Shown here: piece after piece, positions 25,625 through 34,431 of the stretch | Layout of the letters: each line of letters begins with the position of its first letter | Numbering within the stretch: position 1 is the stretch's first letter | NCBI RefSeq assembly: GCF_031157315.1 | Contig: NZ_JAVIFU010000057.1 | Span: 1-37,523, forward strand | Length of the DNA: 37,523 bases | From: Paenibacillus sp. LHD-38 | GTDB lineage: Bacteria > Bacillota > Bacilli > Paenibacillales > Paenibacillaceae | Direction: 5' to 3' | The notes under the pieces: generated by a model | Told to the model about the DNA's origin: nothing | Database searches by the model: none | What the model saw: only the letters and a program-made list of their open reading frames with translations | Program-made: the position numbers and the translations under genes

Positions 25625-26553
25625 GAATATTCCTCCCGTTCCAGATAAAAAGCGTAGGTTTTTCGTATTCCCTCTTCCAATGAAGTACTGGGGGTCCAGC
25701 CCCAGCTTTTTTGCTTGGTGATCAAAACCACCTTTTGACTCATCCCTGCCGGCTTTGTTAAATCATGGACGAAGCTCCCGTCATAACCGATAACATCCGC
25801 AATGGTTCGATAATACTCGCAGACGGAATAATCTCTTCCCATTCCTACGTTCATGATCAACGGCAGCTGATCAAAACAAACGATGGCCCGGATCAAGCAG
25901 TCCGCCAGATCTCCGGCATACATAAACTCTCTTCTTGCCTGGCCGTCTCCCCAAATTTCGACCTGCCGGATCCCCTTGTTTTTAGCTTCGTGAATCTTTC
26001 GGATGGCAGCAGGAAGCATATGCGAACGGTTAGGATCGAACTTATCCCAGCGGCCGTATAGATTGCAAGGGATGAGCGTTATATACCGGTACTCCGGATT
26101 TTCGCGATGAATATATTCACAAAGTTTCGCGATGGTAATTTTGGCCAGCGCGTAGCCCTCATTGGTCGTTTCCAGCTCCCCTGACAAAATCATTTCTTCA
26201 CGCAGAGGATTCGAGGCATGCTTTGGATACATGCAGGAGCTTCCGAGATTGATAAACTTTTTTATGCGGTTCTGTCTCGCTGCCTCAACGACATGGAGAC
26301 CCATATCCAAATTTTCAAGCAAAAAACGGACCGGCTGCCTCATATTTGCTTGAATTCCTCCCACAGTACCGGCGGCATGAATAATCAAATCCGGCTTATG
26401 GGTCTCGATATAACGGTTCACATCCGGATAGTTAAACAGGTTCAGTTCGGCTCTGGTCGGGGTAAGCCATGTGCCGGGAACCCTTCCCAGCTCCGGATGC
26501 TCCAATATATTTTTCCCAACCAAACCCGCTGCTCCGGTAAGCAGGATTCGCAT
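25621..26553 (-). CDS. GDP-L-fucose synthase / GDP-colitose synthase (Fcl/ColC family)
   Basis: 310-residue short-chain dehydrogenase-type epimerase-reductase. Motifs: N-terminal LLTGAAGLVGKN, AGTVGGIQAN, the Ser and Cys of LGSSCMYPK, the catalytic YALAK (Y-x3-K), IPCNLYG, the active-site His in NRSHMLPA, and WGDGQARREFMYAGDLAD. Fcl performs 3,5-epimerisation and 4-reduction to give GDP-L-fucose; the homologous ColC performs 5-epimerisation and reduction on the ColD product to give GDP-L-colitose. Sequence motifs alone do not separate them. Directly next to colD, the colitose role is at least as likely as fucose. ATG 26553 has GGAGGA upstream; the gene starts 12 bases after the gmd stop. Confidence 0.9.
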   Translation of the reverse strand: MRILLTGAAGLVGKNILEHPELGRVPGTWLTPTRAELNLFNYPDVNRYIETHKPDLIIHAAGTVGGIQANMRQPVRFLLENLDMGLHVVEAARQNRIKKFINLGSSCMYPKHASNPLREEMILSGELETTNEGYALAKITIAKLCEYIHRENPEYRYITLIPCNLYGRWDKFDPNRSHMLPAAIRKIHEAKNKGIRQVEIWGDGQARREFMYAGDLADCLIRAIVCFDQLPLIMNVGMGRDYSVCEYYRTIADVIGYDGSFVHDLTKPAGMSQKVVLITKQKSWGWTPSTSLEEGIRKTYAFYLEREEYS

Positions 26554-26565
26554 TTCGTTTTCCTC

Positions 26566-27681
26566 CTATTCAAAATCATGGATGTGGAAATAGCCCCCCT
26601 TTTGTAAATAATCCAATCGTTTCACTTCAGCCAAATCAGACATCACCATATCTTTGACAAGTGCTTTTAAATCATATTTGAGGGACCACCCCAGCTTTTG
26701 CTTCGCCTTGGACGGATCCCCAAGCAGAAGTTCAACCTCCGTCGGTCTATAGTATCGCGGATCAACCGATACCACCTGTTTACCGATGGGCAGCTGGAAT
26801 TCAGGATAACGGCAGCTTTTTACGTATCCTTTTTCCTGCTGCTCCTCCCCTTCGAACTCAATTTCTATGCCGAGCTCGGCAAAGGCCAGACGAATGAAAT
26901 CCCTCACCTCCGTCGTTATTCCGGTGGCGATAACAAAATCCTCTGGCTGCTTTTGTTGAAGCATCAACCACATAGCTTCTACGTAATCCTTCGCATGCCC
27001 CCAATCCCTTTTGGCATTCAAATTGCCCAAATAAAGCTGCTGCTGAAAACCTAATACGATTCGAGCCACAGCTCTTGTAATTTTGCGGGTAACGAAGGTT
27101 TCACCTCTAACCGGACTTTCGTGATTAAATAAAATACCATTGCAGGCAAACATTTTATACGCTTCACGATAATTGACTGTAATCCAGTAAGCGTATAATT
27201 TTGCCGCTGCATAGGGGCTTCTGGGATAAAAGGGGGTTTGTTCATTTTGCGGAACAGCCTGCACGAGTCCGTAAAGCTCCGAAGTCGCAGCTTGATACAC
27301 CTTGGTTTTTTCTGTAAGGCCAAGAATACGTACTGCCTCCAATATACGCAATATGCCAAGACCATCAACGTTGGCTGTATATTCCGGCGTTTCGAAGCTA
27401 ACATGCACGTGACTCATCGCTGCTAAATTATAGATTTCATCCGGCTGTATGTCTTGTATGAGACGTATGATGCTGCTGGAATCCGTCATATCGCCATAAT
27501 GTAGAAATAAACGAATGTCGTCATTGTGCGGGTCTTGAAAAAGATGATTGATCCTTCCGGTATTAAAAAGAGAGCTTCTACGTTTCAATCCGTGGACAAC
27601 GTAGCCTTTATCCAGAAGCAACTCTGCGAGATAAGCGCCGTCTTGTCCTGTGATGCCTGTGATTAAAGCTATTTTTCGCAT
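26566..27681 (-). CDS. gmd: GDP-mannose 4,6-dehydratase
   Basis: 371 residues. Converts GDP-D-mannose to GDP-4-keto-6-deoxy-D-mannose in the cytosol, the common precursor of GDP-fucose, GDP-colitose and GDP-rhamnose. Motifs: LITGITGQDGAYLAELL (NADP site), VHGLKRRSS, the catalytic YAAAK (Y-x3-K) in PFYPRSPYAAAKLYAYW, NHESPVRGETFVTRK, LGNLNAKRDWGHAKDYV and VDPRYYRPTEVELLLGD. I chose ATG 27681 (MRKIALITG), with GGAGGT just upstream, over ATG 27696. First gene of an operon with the Fcl/ColC-like, ColD-like and GT10 genes. The GDP-mannose would come from ManC at 5311. The upstream 200 bases hold only a CATAACTTA motif (27711-27719, minus) and then the left end of an IS30 remnant. Confidence 0.95.
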   Translation of the reverse strand: MRKIALITGITGQDGAYLAELLLDKGYVVHGLKRRSSLFNTGRINHLFQDPHNDDIRLFLHYGDMTDSSSIIRLIQDIQPDEIYNLAAMSHVHVSFETPEYTANVDGLGILRILEAVRILGLTEKTKVYQAATSELYGLVQAVPQNEQTPFYPRSPYAAAKLYAYWITVNYREAYKMFACNGILFNHESPVRGETFVTRKITRAVARIVLGFQQQLYLGNLNAKRDWGHAKDYVEAMWLMLQQKQPEDFVIATGITTEVRDFIRLAFAELGIEIEFEGEEQQEKGYVKSCRYPEFQLPIGKQVVSVDPRYYRPTEVELLLGDPSKAKQKLGWSLKYDLKALVKDMVMSDLAEVKRLDYLQKGGYFHIHDFE

Positions 27682-27988
27682 AGGTACCTCCATCACACTC
27701 GGTTATGCAATAAGTTATGTGCTCGGGCATATAAAGGAACTGATGATTTAACCTAATTTCAATAAAAAACAACTCCAAGTTGTATTTCTTCCGTTTTTTA
27801 CGGGCCGCAGAACTAATTTTGCGCAATAAGCTTCGTTTATCAATCTCCGATCGATTGTTATTGGCGATGCTATCTGATTTTGACGAATTGTAATATGAAG
27901 TGCGACAGCTAAAAAATAAAGACCCATGTTGGTTTCGTGTAAAATGGTAGTCACCACAACCAGTCCATTTATACAGGAGAAACCCAAC

Positions 27989-28255
27989 ATGAGCTACACC
28001 CATTTTAGCATAACTGAACGCGCTCAACTAGAATTGCTACATCGGTTAGGATGGTCATCACGAGCGATTGCTAAAGAACTAGGATGACACCACTCCAATA
28101 TTGCACGAGAATTAAAACGTAGCAGCTTAGAAGGAGAATATTCTTCAACTCAAGCGGAAGAAGCTTATCTAGAGCGAAGAGAGCGCTGTGGGTCCATTAA
28201 TAAGATTTCAACTGAACTCGTCACTCACATTGAGGAGAAGTTAAATCAAACCTGA
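27989..28255 (+). pseudogene. IS30-family transposase, N-terminal remnant
   Basis: Reads MSYTHFSITERAQLELLHR then SSRAIAKELG, an in-frame TGA (28085-28087, probably from CGA), then HHSNIARELKRSS, the helix-turn-helix region typical of IS30-family transposases. It runs on to KLNQT and then leaves the family pattern, meeting other IS debris. The catalytic DDE domain is missing, so it is inactive. A likely left inverted-repeat region lies near 27885-27910 (AATTGTAATATGAAGTGCGA). A small ribosome binding site (CAGGAGA) precedes the ATG. Confidence 0.85.
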
Positions 28256-28313
28256 TTATAATGCTCCCATAGGTTGAGACACGGGAGGGAGAAAAATAAG
28301 TTCTAATGAAGCA

Positions 28314-28922
28314 ATGGAAAAACGGAACCGATATACCTCAGAGTTTAAGACGAAGGTTGTACTGGAGGTCCTCCGTGAGGAGCAGACCGTAAACGAGATT
28401 AGTGCGAAATATGAACTAAGCTCGTAATGGTTAGACGGTGGAAGCTGAGTTTTTAGAACGTGCTTCCGTGGTATTTGAGAAGAAGACCAGTGAAACAGAA
28501 AAACTCAAAAAGGAGTATGAGAGCAAGCAGGAACATCTAGAGAAGCTGGTAGGCCAACTTACGGTTGAGGTCGACTGGCTCAAAAAAAATCTGGTCTTAA
28601 ATGAACCTCTAGAAGCCCGAAAAGCCATGGTAGAACGCGATTGCGATGCCATTACCTTCAAGCGTCAGGCAGAGTTGGTAGGCGTGAACCGAACCAGCGT
28701 ATACCGCGCTGACAAGGAACGTCATGAGAGCAAAGAAAATGTACAGATCATGCATCGGATCGATGAGATCTACATGTTGAATCCTTACTTCGGTTAACGG
28801 CGTATGACCAGATTCCTTCGAGATCAGGGCTTTGTTTGACGAGAAATACGAAACGATAAAACGGAAACGTCCTTGTCCCGTGGAATGAGTCCTATGTAGC
28901 CAAACCCACCCGTTAGCGCTAT
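28314..28922 (+). pseudogene. IS3-family transposase remnant (orfA and start of orfB)
   Basis: OrfA begins MEKRNRYTSEFKTKVVLEVL..VNEISAKYELS, then is broken by TAA and frameshifts near 28426-28450. It resumes as AEFLERASVVFEKK with a leucine-zipper-like helix (KLKKEYESKQEHLEKL). OrfB continues with RQAELVGVNRTSVYR and MLNPYFG, then a TAA where Tyr is expected, RRMTRFLRDQGF, and more stops. The DDE catalytic core is lost. The right boundary near 28922 is approximate. Starts about 60 bases after the truncated IS30 gene. Confidence 0.8.
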
Positions 28923-28961
28923 AACTTATTTTCCGCATATTGTCTAATGAAATTGTCGGAT

Positions 28962-29176
28962 GACCAGAACTTGATCCCATTCCCTACGCGAATAAGCAAA
29001 ACAAGCAAAAAATAATGCTTGCACGGATTCCGGGAATTCTACACGAATAATACAATAAAAAAAATCCGCTTGCGCGGATTCCCATTGTTGATTGTGCAGT
29101 TTATAATGTCAATCTCAATACATACTGATCGACATATTGACGAAGCTCTTTGTTTTCCTCGGTCATATGTGAGTAG
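28962..29176. repeat. Right copy of ~210-bp direct repeat bracketing the island
   Basis: Same order and orientation as 1818-2028: GAACTTGATCCCATT, CCTACGCGAATAAGC, terminator hairpin, and the minus-strand frame ending YVDQYVLRLTL. Here that frame extends further upstream (towards 29215) as GLLSRVKPLGASIMYYSHM before losing recognisable coding sense. No other gene is seen between 28922 and 29355. Confidence 0.75.
29056..29080 (-). terminator. Rho-independent terminator in right direct repeat
   Basis: AATCCGC, loop GCAA, GCGGATT followed by a T run on the minus strand; identical to the hairpin at 1909-1932. Confidence 0.65.
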
Positions 29177-29318
29177 TACATTATTGATGCACCTAACGGC
29201 TTCACCCTGCTGAGGAGGCCGTTCCATCAATGATATTGAAAGAAATGTCTGCCCTCACTTTAGATTTAGTCTCATCATGTGGTGAACATCCTCCAGTTTG
29301 GCCGCATAGTACGTAATT

Positions 29319-29351
29319 GAACAGCCTGCCGATCGCATCAGCAGGCTGTTC
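29319..29351 (-). terminator. Terminator candidate after the solute-binding protein gene
   Basis: Perfect 11-bp stem GAACAGCCTGC / GCAGGCTGTTC with an 11-base loop, ending 5 bases after the stop at 29356. The following U tract on the minus strand is poor (CAATTACG), so efficiency is uncertain. Confidence 0.55.
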
Positions 29352-29355
29352 TAAA

Positions 29356-30630
29356 TTAGTCGGTATCGCCCAAGAGTAAATCGATTTCCGCCGCGGCACG
29401 GTCCAATCCTTCTTGCACGGTCAATTCGCCAAGAAATATTTTACTCATGAATCCGGTATACACTTGTTCGATATTTCCCCAGTTTTTGACCGGCGGACGC
29501 AGAAACGCGTCATCCGTGGCTTCCACATAAGGATAAAGGTAAGAATCCCGGTTAACCGTCCAAGCAGAACGAGCTTCCAGGTTGGTCGGGATCAATCCGG
29601 TTTTCGCCATTGTAAGCTGTGCCTCCTTTCCCGTCATCCATTTCATAAACGTCCATGCCTGAACAGGGTTTCTGCTGCCTTTCATAATGACCAAATGATT
29701 GCCGCCCATAATTGAAGCCGAGCCGTTGCCACGCGGAAACGGTACTGGAATGGTCTGCTTTAAGGTCCGGTCCAATTCGGCGCCCTCCAATTTGCTATAA
29801 TACCATGGTCCTTCATCCGTCATAAGCACATTTCCTGTCTTTACTCCGATCCAATTGTCGCTGCGGTCGTTCATACGTGAAAAATGGAGAAGATTTTCCC
29901 TGTAAAGCGAATGTAACACCTTGACCGCTTGAACGGTTTCTTCGCTATTTAAAAATCCGGTTGACTTGGTGAAATGATCATCCATCAGAGCCCCCCCGAG
30001 GCTGTAGATATAAGGAAGCGTATCCCATGGCTCCCACCCCCCGAGTCCGATCGTATAACGGTTTTGCCTGGCTACCTCAATCACATCATGAAGCGTGCGC
30101 GGAGGCTCCGAATATCCTGCCCGTTCGAGAAGCTCCCGGTTAAAAATGGCCGACTTGACGTAAATATCAAGAGGAAGGGAATATAATTGTTTCTGGTCAA
30201 AGCCGACTCTCATTGCCTCCCGATGAAAAAGGTGGATGATATCCCCGTAACCGGAGTATCCGTTTATCGGCTCCAGAAGTCCTTTATGTGTAAACTCGGG
30301 TACCCAGGCGAGCTCGATCCGGACGACATCCGGCCCCCGGTTTGAGGATGCAAGCGTAATCAAGGTGTTCCTTAATTCATTATTTATGGCCAGGTTTATC
30401 GAATTGACACGAATGTTCGGGTGCTGTCGTTCAAAAGCGGGAATAAGCTCCTCCTCGAGCACCCGGGTTTCTTCATCGCTGTAACTGTGCCAGAAAGAAA
30501 TAATGCTGATTTCTTTTCCGTGCAGCGTTTCAACCATTTCCGGATCGGAGATGACCGCTTGCCTTCCGCATCCGGCAATCCATACAACACCCAGCAATAT
30601 GAAAATCATGAAAATCGAACGGAAGGCCAT
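29356..30630 (-). CDS. Sugar ABC transporter substrate-binding lipoprotein (family 1)
   Basis: 424-residue extracytoplasmic solute-binding protein of the maltose/oligosaccharide class. Signal peptide MAFRSIFMIFILLGVVWIAG with lipobox Cys21; the mature part shows the family's ISFWHSYSDEE start, RGPDVVRIELAWVPEFT, YSLPLDIYVKSAIFN, and the C-terminal WTFMKWMTGKEAQLTMAKTGLIPTN. I chose ATG 30630 because AGGAGG lies 9 bases upstream and it gives a normal signal peptide. It follows the response regulator gene by 16 bases. No permease or ATPase genes are next to it, so it may work with a transporter encoded elsewhere or serve as the ligand-sensing partner of the adjacent sensor kinase, an arrangement common in Paenibacillus. 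Substrate unknown. Confidence 0.9.
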   Translation of the reverse strand: MAFRSIFMIFILLGVVWIAGCGRQAVISDPEMVETLHGKEISIISFWHSYSDEETRVLEEELIPAFERQHPNIRVNSINLAINNELRNTLITLASSNRGPDVVRIELAWVPEFTHKGLLEPINGYSGYGDIIHLFHREAMRVGFDQKQLYSLPLDIYVKSAIFNRELLERAGYSEPPRTLHDVIEVARQNRYTIGLGGWEPWDTLPYIYSLGGALMDDHFTKSTGFLNSEETVQAVKVLHSLYRENLLHFSRMNDRSDNWIGVKTGNVLMTDEGPWYYSKLEGAELDRTLKQTIPVPFPRGNGSASIMGGNHLVIMKGSRNPVQAWTFMKWMTGKEAQLTMAKTGLIPTNLEARSAWTVNRDSYLYPYVEATDDAFLRPPVKNWGNIEQVYTGFMSKIFLGELTVQEGLDRAAAEIDLLLGDTD

Positions 30631-30646
30631 GGCGGAATACCTCCTT

Positions 30647-32224
30647 CTAATTGAATTGCGACCCACCCGCCCGATGCTTATCCCTGTATTCGACCGGAGT
30701 GAGTCCCGTCACTTTTTTGAACATTTTGCTAAAATATTTCACATCTTTAAAACCAGCGGCTCCGGCTACATCATAGATCCGGCTCTCACTTTGCGCCAAG
30801 AGCCGTTTTGCTTCCCGAATACGAAGCTCAATTATATAATCGATAAAATTTCTTCCCGTTTGTTTTTTGAATAACAGACTGAAATAGCTTTTATTGAGAT
30901 GAACGATATCCGCCACACTCTGCAATGTCAAATTTTCTGTATAATGATCGGCTATATATTTCAGAGCCTTGATGATCATTTGCCCGCCATATCCGCTGTT
31001 CGTCAGATTCGGTATGACCGGCTTCACGATTTCCTCCATTAGGCCAAACAAATCAGATACCAATTGTTCCAACGTTTCCGCCCGATGAAGCAGATTAAGC
31101 TGTTCGGTAAGCAATGATCCTGTGTCCTCATGCAGTTCATGAACACGGGAAATAAGATAGCACGCCTCATGCTTCACTTTATCCGGGGTTTGCTCCCCTC
31201 TTTTCCATTGTTCAAGCGCAAAATCAGCGGCGATGGAAACCGGATCGCCATTGCGAATGATTTCATAGAAAGGTGTCCAATCCCTCTGCCCTTCCAGATC
31301 CGTTAACGACTGTTCATTGCCTTCTTCCGATCCGTTCATGCGGTACAGACTGCCTATACCTTCGAAAAATCGCTTTTGGCAGGCCGATCGGCTGGAGAAA
31401 AATCCATGCAGAATGCTGCATATTCCTTGCTCGATTACGAAGCCGACCGACGTTGAAATTCCCCATTCCGTTTCCAAAGACTGCTTCCATTGAAGCAGAC
31501 GCTTCTCCTCTTCCCCTTCGTGATCCGGAAACAGAAGAAACATACTGTTCTCGGATACCAGCATTGCGGCACCCTCACTTACCTTCACATAAAAGCTTTC
31601 CTGCAAATCTTCCAGAAGCATCTGCACATAAAGATATCCGTGATTTTCTATCCATTCCTCCGCTCCATCAAGCATGAGGTAAGCGCAAAGATATCGCTCT
31701 TCCAGCCATCCGGGAGCCCAATCGGCTGATGACAGGTGAAATTGCTCCTGAGCGATCAATCTCTTGATTTCTTGTTCGACAATTTTTCGTTCCCTATAAA
31801 GAGCTCCCTCCCGGAAATGAATCAGCTCGCAGTCCTTTCTCCGCTCTTCTTCGAGCATGGAGATGCAACGCTTAAGAACAACAAGCAGGTCATCGCGGTT
31901 CAAGGTCAATTTTAACAAATAATCGACAGCGCCAAGCTTAAGCCCCTCTTTCACATATTCAAAATCGCTGTGGTTGCTGATCAGAATCACTTTCAGCGAA
32001 GGATAGAGCGCCAGTGCCTGCCTGATAAGCTCTAGTCCGTTTAACAATGGCATTTTAATGTCCGTGATAAGAATATCAAAGCGACGGGACTCTAGGACGG
32101 CAAGCGCCTCCTCCCCGTTTGCGCAGCCGTGTTCCGCCGACATGTTCTCCTTTTCCCAATCAATAAAGGCATGGATGCCGTTGCTGATAATCGGCTCGTC
32201 ATCCACAATGAGTACACGATACAT
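30647..32224 (-). CDS. YesN-type response regulator, AraC family
   Basis: 525 residues. N-terminal receiver domain (1-120) with VLIVDDEP, the phospho-acceptor Asp in ILITDIKMP (Asp55) and the Lys in YLLKL; a long middle region (130-400) of unknown fold; C-terminal AraC DNA-binding domain (about 425-520) with NLTLQSVADIVHLNKSYFSLLFKKQTG and the second helix-turn-helix DVAGAAGFKDVKYFSKMFKKVTG. Of the two tandem ATGs I prefer the second (32224), 6 bases from GGGGGA. The gene starts 23 bases after the sensor kinase stop. It probably activates sugar-uptake or glucan-use genes in response to the kinase; the target is not in evidence. Confidence 0.93.
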   Translation of the reverse strand: MYRVLIVDDEPIISNGIHAFIDWEKENMSAEHGCANGEEALAVLESRRFDILITDIKMPLLNGLELIRQALALYPSLKVILISNHSDFEYVKEGLKLGAVDYLLKLTLNRDDLLVVLKRCISMLEEERRKDCELIHFREGALYRERKIVEQEIKRLIAQEQFHLSSADWAPGWLEERYLCAYLMLDGAEEWIENHGYLYVQMLLEDLQESFYVKVSEGAAMLVSENSMFLLFPDHEGEEEKRLLQWKQSLETEWGISTSVGFVIEQGICSILHGFFSSRSACQKRFFEGIGSLYRMNGSEEGNEQSLTDLEGQRDWTPFYEIIRNGDPVSIAADFALEQWKRGEQTPDKVKHEACYLISRVHELHEDTGSLLTEQLNLLHRAETLEQLVSDLFGLMEEIVKPVIPNLTNSGYGGQMIIKALKYIADHYTENLTLQSVADIVHLNKSYFSLLFKKQTGRNFIDYIIELRIREAKRLLAQSESRIYDVAGAAGFKDVKYFSKMFKKVTGLTPVEYRDKHRAGGSQFN

Positions 32225-32247
32225 CATATTTCCCCCGGTCTATATTT

Positions 32248-34032
32248 CTATGAAATGAATTCTAATTGCTTCTTCAACAGAATTCGAACGGTGGCGCCTT
32301 TTTCCGGACGGTCCGTTATGGACCATTCCGAATAGCCGGCGTAATAAAGACGCAGCGTATCATAGAGATGTCGCATACCGATGCCGATTTCACCGCTGGC
32401 AATAGCCGTCTCCGGATCGTTTAACAGCTTCAGCTTTCTGCTCCCGATGCCCAGCCCGTCATCTGAAATAAGAACCTCCACATTCCCTTCTGCCGAACGA
32501 ATCCGTATCAAGATTCGGCCATCCGTTTTTTTCGGAACGATTCCATGAAAAATGGCGTTTTCAACCAGTGGCTGCAGCAGCATACGGGGAATAGCGATTC
32601 CCTCCATGCCCGGTTCCACGTCCAGTTCGAGGTGGAATTTTTTTTCGTATCGAAGCTCGAGAATGACCAGGTATTTTCGGATAATGTCCAGTTCTTCCGC
32701 CACCGTTATGATGTTCCCGCTTTTGCCCATATTCGCCTCAAGCAGCCGATTCAGGGCCGACAAGACCTCAGATGCGCGTTCATTTTGGTTCGATTGAATC
32801 AACCACCCGAGGGTGCTTAACGTATTATAAAGAAAATGCGGGTGGACTCGGTGAGTGACAGCGCGCAATTCCGCATGATGCTTCTGACTCTGCTCATCTT
32901 TCACCTGATGGATCAATCGTTCGATTTCATCAAGCATCCGGTTGAATTGATTGCCAAGAAGTCCGATTTCATCGGTGGACCGGACAACCGTTCTTACTTT
33001 CATATGTCCTTGCTTGATACGCCGCATATCCCGGGTAAGCTGATTTACAGGCTTGACGACTCTATTGGCGATAAAAAGTCCTATGGCGATAGCAAGTATC
33101 GAGAACACGGCGGATGAAAGCAATACCCTGGATTTGAGACGATCCAGCTGCTGGGTGATTTCCTGAACCGGAACGGTACCGACAATCATCCAGCCGTTGC
33201 TCAGAAGCTGCTTGACCCCATAATAAGGTACTCCGTTCATGCTAAATTCAAATTCCGTCCGATCGTGCTCCACAATGTTTTCGAATAATTCGGGATCCTC
33301 TACTTGCTTGTTGATCAAGCGGAGATCGCTGTCGATCATAATCCTTCCTGCGGTATCCACGACAAAAAACTTTCCTGTCTCCCCAAGCTTGAGCTTGTCG
33401 ACTGTGCCGAGAATGGAACTTCCGTCCAAATGAACCTGTACCAGTCCGATATTGTCGAGCGTGTCAAAGTTTTTCAATACCCGGCTAACAGGAACAACCA
33501 GATCCGTATTGACGCCGCCTCCTCTGAGACGGTCAAATTGGATCCCCTGCCAGACAAGTTCTCCGTCCTTGCGCTTGGCCTCCTTCACCCACTCCAGCTC
33601 GGATAGTCGTATGCTTTTCAGTTTCGTCTCGGAAAAGGCGCCGCTGCCCCAGCCTCTGCCGTCCTCGTTAAATATATAAACAATCTTCACAAAGGAGTTG
33701 GAATAAACCGTATTGTTCAGCAAACTATTGATAAATTTATAATTCCAGCTCTCCTCATAAGACGGACTGTTATTCAAGTACATCGTGGCGCGCTGAATAT
33801 TCGGGTTGCTGGCAAAGAAATCAGAAGTATTGATCCCTGCGTTTATTATGGAAGAAAGTGAGTCCGCCGTTTGTTTGCTGATTTGCACGATAGACCCCCG
33901 GACATTTTTTTTCAAAATCGAATTTGATTCCAAATAGTAAGACAAGCTTGTAAAAAAAACCGGAATCAGAATTACGAGCACAAGCGCAAGTATGATTTTG
34001 GCTGAAAAGCTGTTCATTAACATTCGTAACAT
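32248..34032 (-). CDS. YesM-type sensor histidine kinase
   Basis: 594 residues. First membrane segment at about 12-34, extracytoplasmic dCache-like sensor (about 35-295, with FVVDTAGRIMIDSD), second membrane segment about 303-322, HAMP domain (323-378), His_kinase domain with phospho-acceptor His399 in VHPHFLYNTL, and HATPase with N-box VENAIFHG (490-497), ISDDGLGIG and IGMRHLYDTL. ATG 34032 has GAAGGTGAT upstream. It forms a two-component system with the following AraC-type regulator and probably an operon with the solute-binding protein. The signal is likely a carbohydrate. Confidence 0.93.
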   Translation of the reverse strand: MLRMLMNSFSAKIILALVLVILIPVFFTSLSYYLESNSILKKNVRGSIVQISKQTADSLSSIINAGINTSDFFASNPNIQRATMYLNNSPSYEESWNYKFINSLLNNTVYSNSFVKIVYIFNEDGRGWGSGAFSETKLKSIRLSELEWVKEAKRKDGELVWQGIQFDRLRGGGVNTDLVVPVSRVLKNFDTLDNIGLVQVHLDGSSILGTVDKLKLGETGKFFVVDTAGRIMIDSDLRLINKQVEDPELFENIVEHDRTEFEFSMNGVPYYGVKQLLSNGWMIVGTVPVQEITQQLDRLKSRVLLSSAVFSILAIAIGLFIANRVVKPVNQLTRDMRRIKQGHMKVRTVVRSTDEIGLLGNQFNRMLDEIERLIHQVKDEQSQKHHAELRAVTHRVHPHFLYNTLSTLGWLIQSNQNERASEVLSALNRLLEANMGKSGNIITVAEELDIIRKYLVILELRYEKKFHLELDVEPGMEGIAIPRMLLQPLVENAIFHGIVPKKTDGRILIRIRSAEGNVEVLISDDGLGIGSRKLKLLNDPETAIASGEIGIGMRHLYDTLRLYYAGYSEWSITDRPEKGATVRILLKKQLEFIS

Positions 34033-34431
34033 GGCGCATCACCTTCTTTTATTCTTTCTATTATTGTACATGGTTATGAGTGCATTGGGCCAATTAAGGA
34101 TTTGGAAAGCTGCATAGTGTATTATGTTTGCTAAACTGCATAAAGAAATACACCTCCTAAGTCAGTTAATATAGTTAAGTATCTTTAATTATTAATAACA
34201 ATATAAGGGAATTAATGATGAAGAAGTGTCCTATTTTTAGATATGAACGAATAAATAACGTTGACTGACAGGCACGAATCCCTTTGATGACTGTAGTCAC
34301 TCCTACTTTAAGACTATATTTTATTGTATATTTCTCTATTTTTTTGCTTGCCAATCGCTTCAAACCACAGTCCTGCCTTAGTTTTTAGCCTGTCCATCCT
34401 ATTTTGTAAATAGTCTAGTCCTAATTCATCA
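34033..34431. other. Gene-free stretch between sensor kinase and glucan enzyme
   Basis: AT-rich, divergent intergenic region. I see no convincing coding frame, RNA gene or repeat. A 60-codon minus-strand frame at 34314-34496 lacks a ribosome binding site and recognisable features. The sensor kinase promoter must lie here but no clear boxes were found. Confidence 0.5.

Noticed and set aside
27608..28027. Minus-strand frame overlapping the gmd start and the IS30 remnant
   Set aside because: It is antisense to the IS30 transposase and out of frame with gmd; composition fits a shadow frame.
28431..28980. Minus-strand frames opposite the IS3 remnant
   Set aside because: The plus strand reads a clear though broken IS3 orfA/orfB; the minus frames have no family features.
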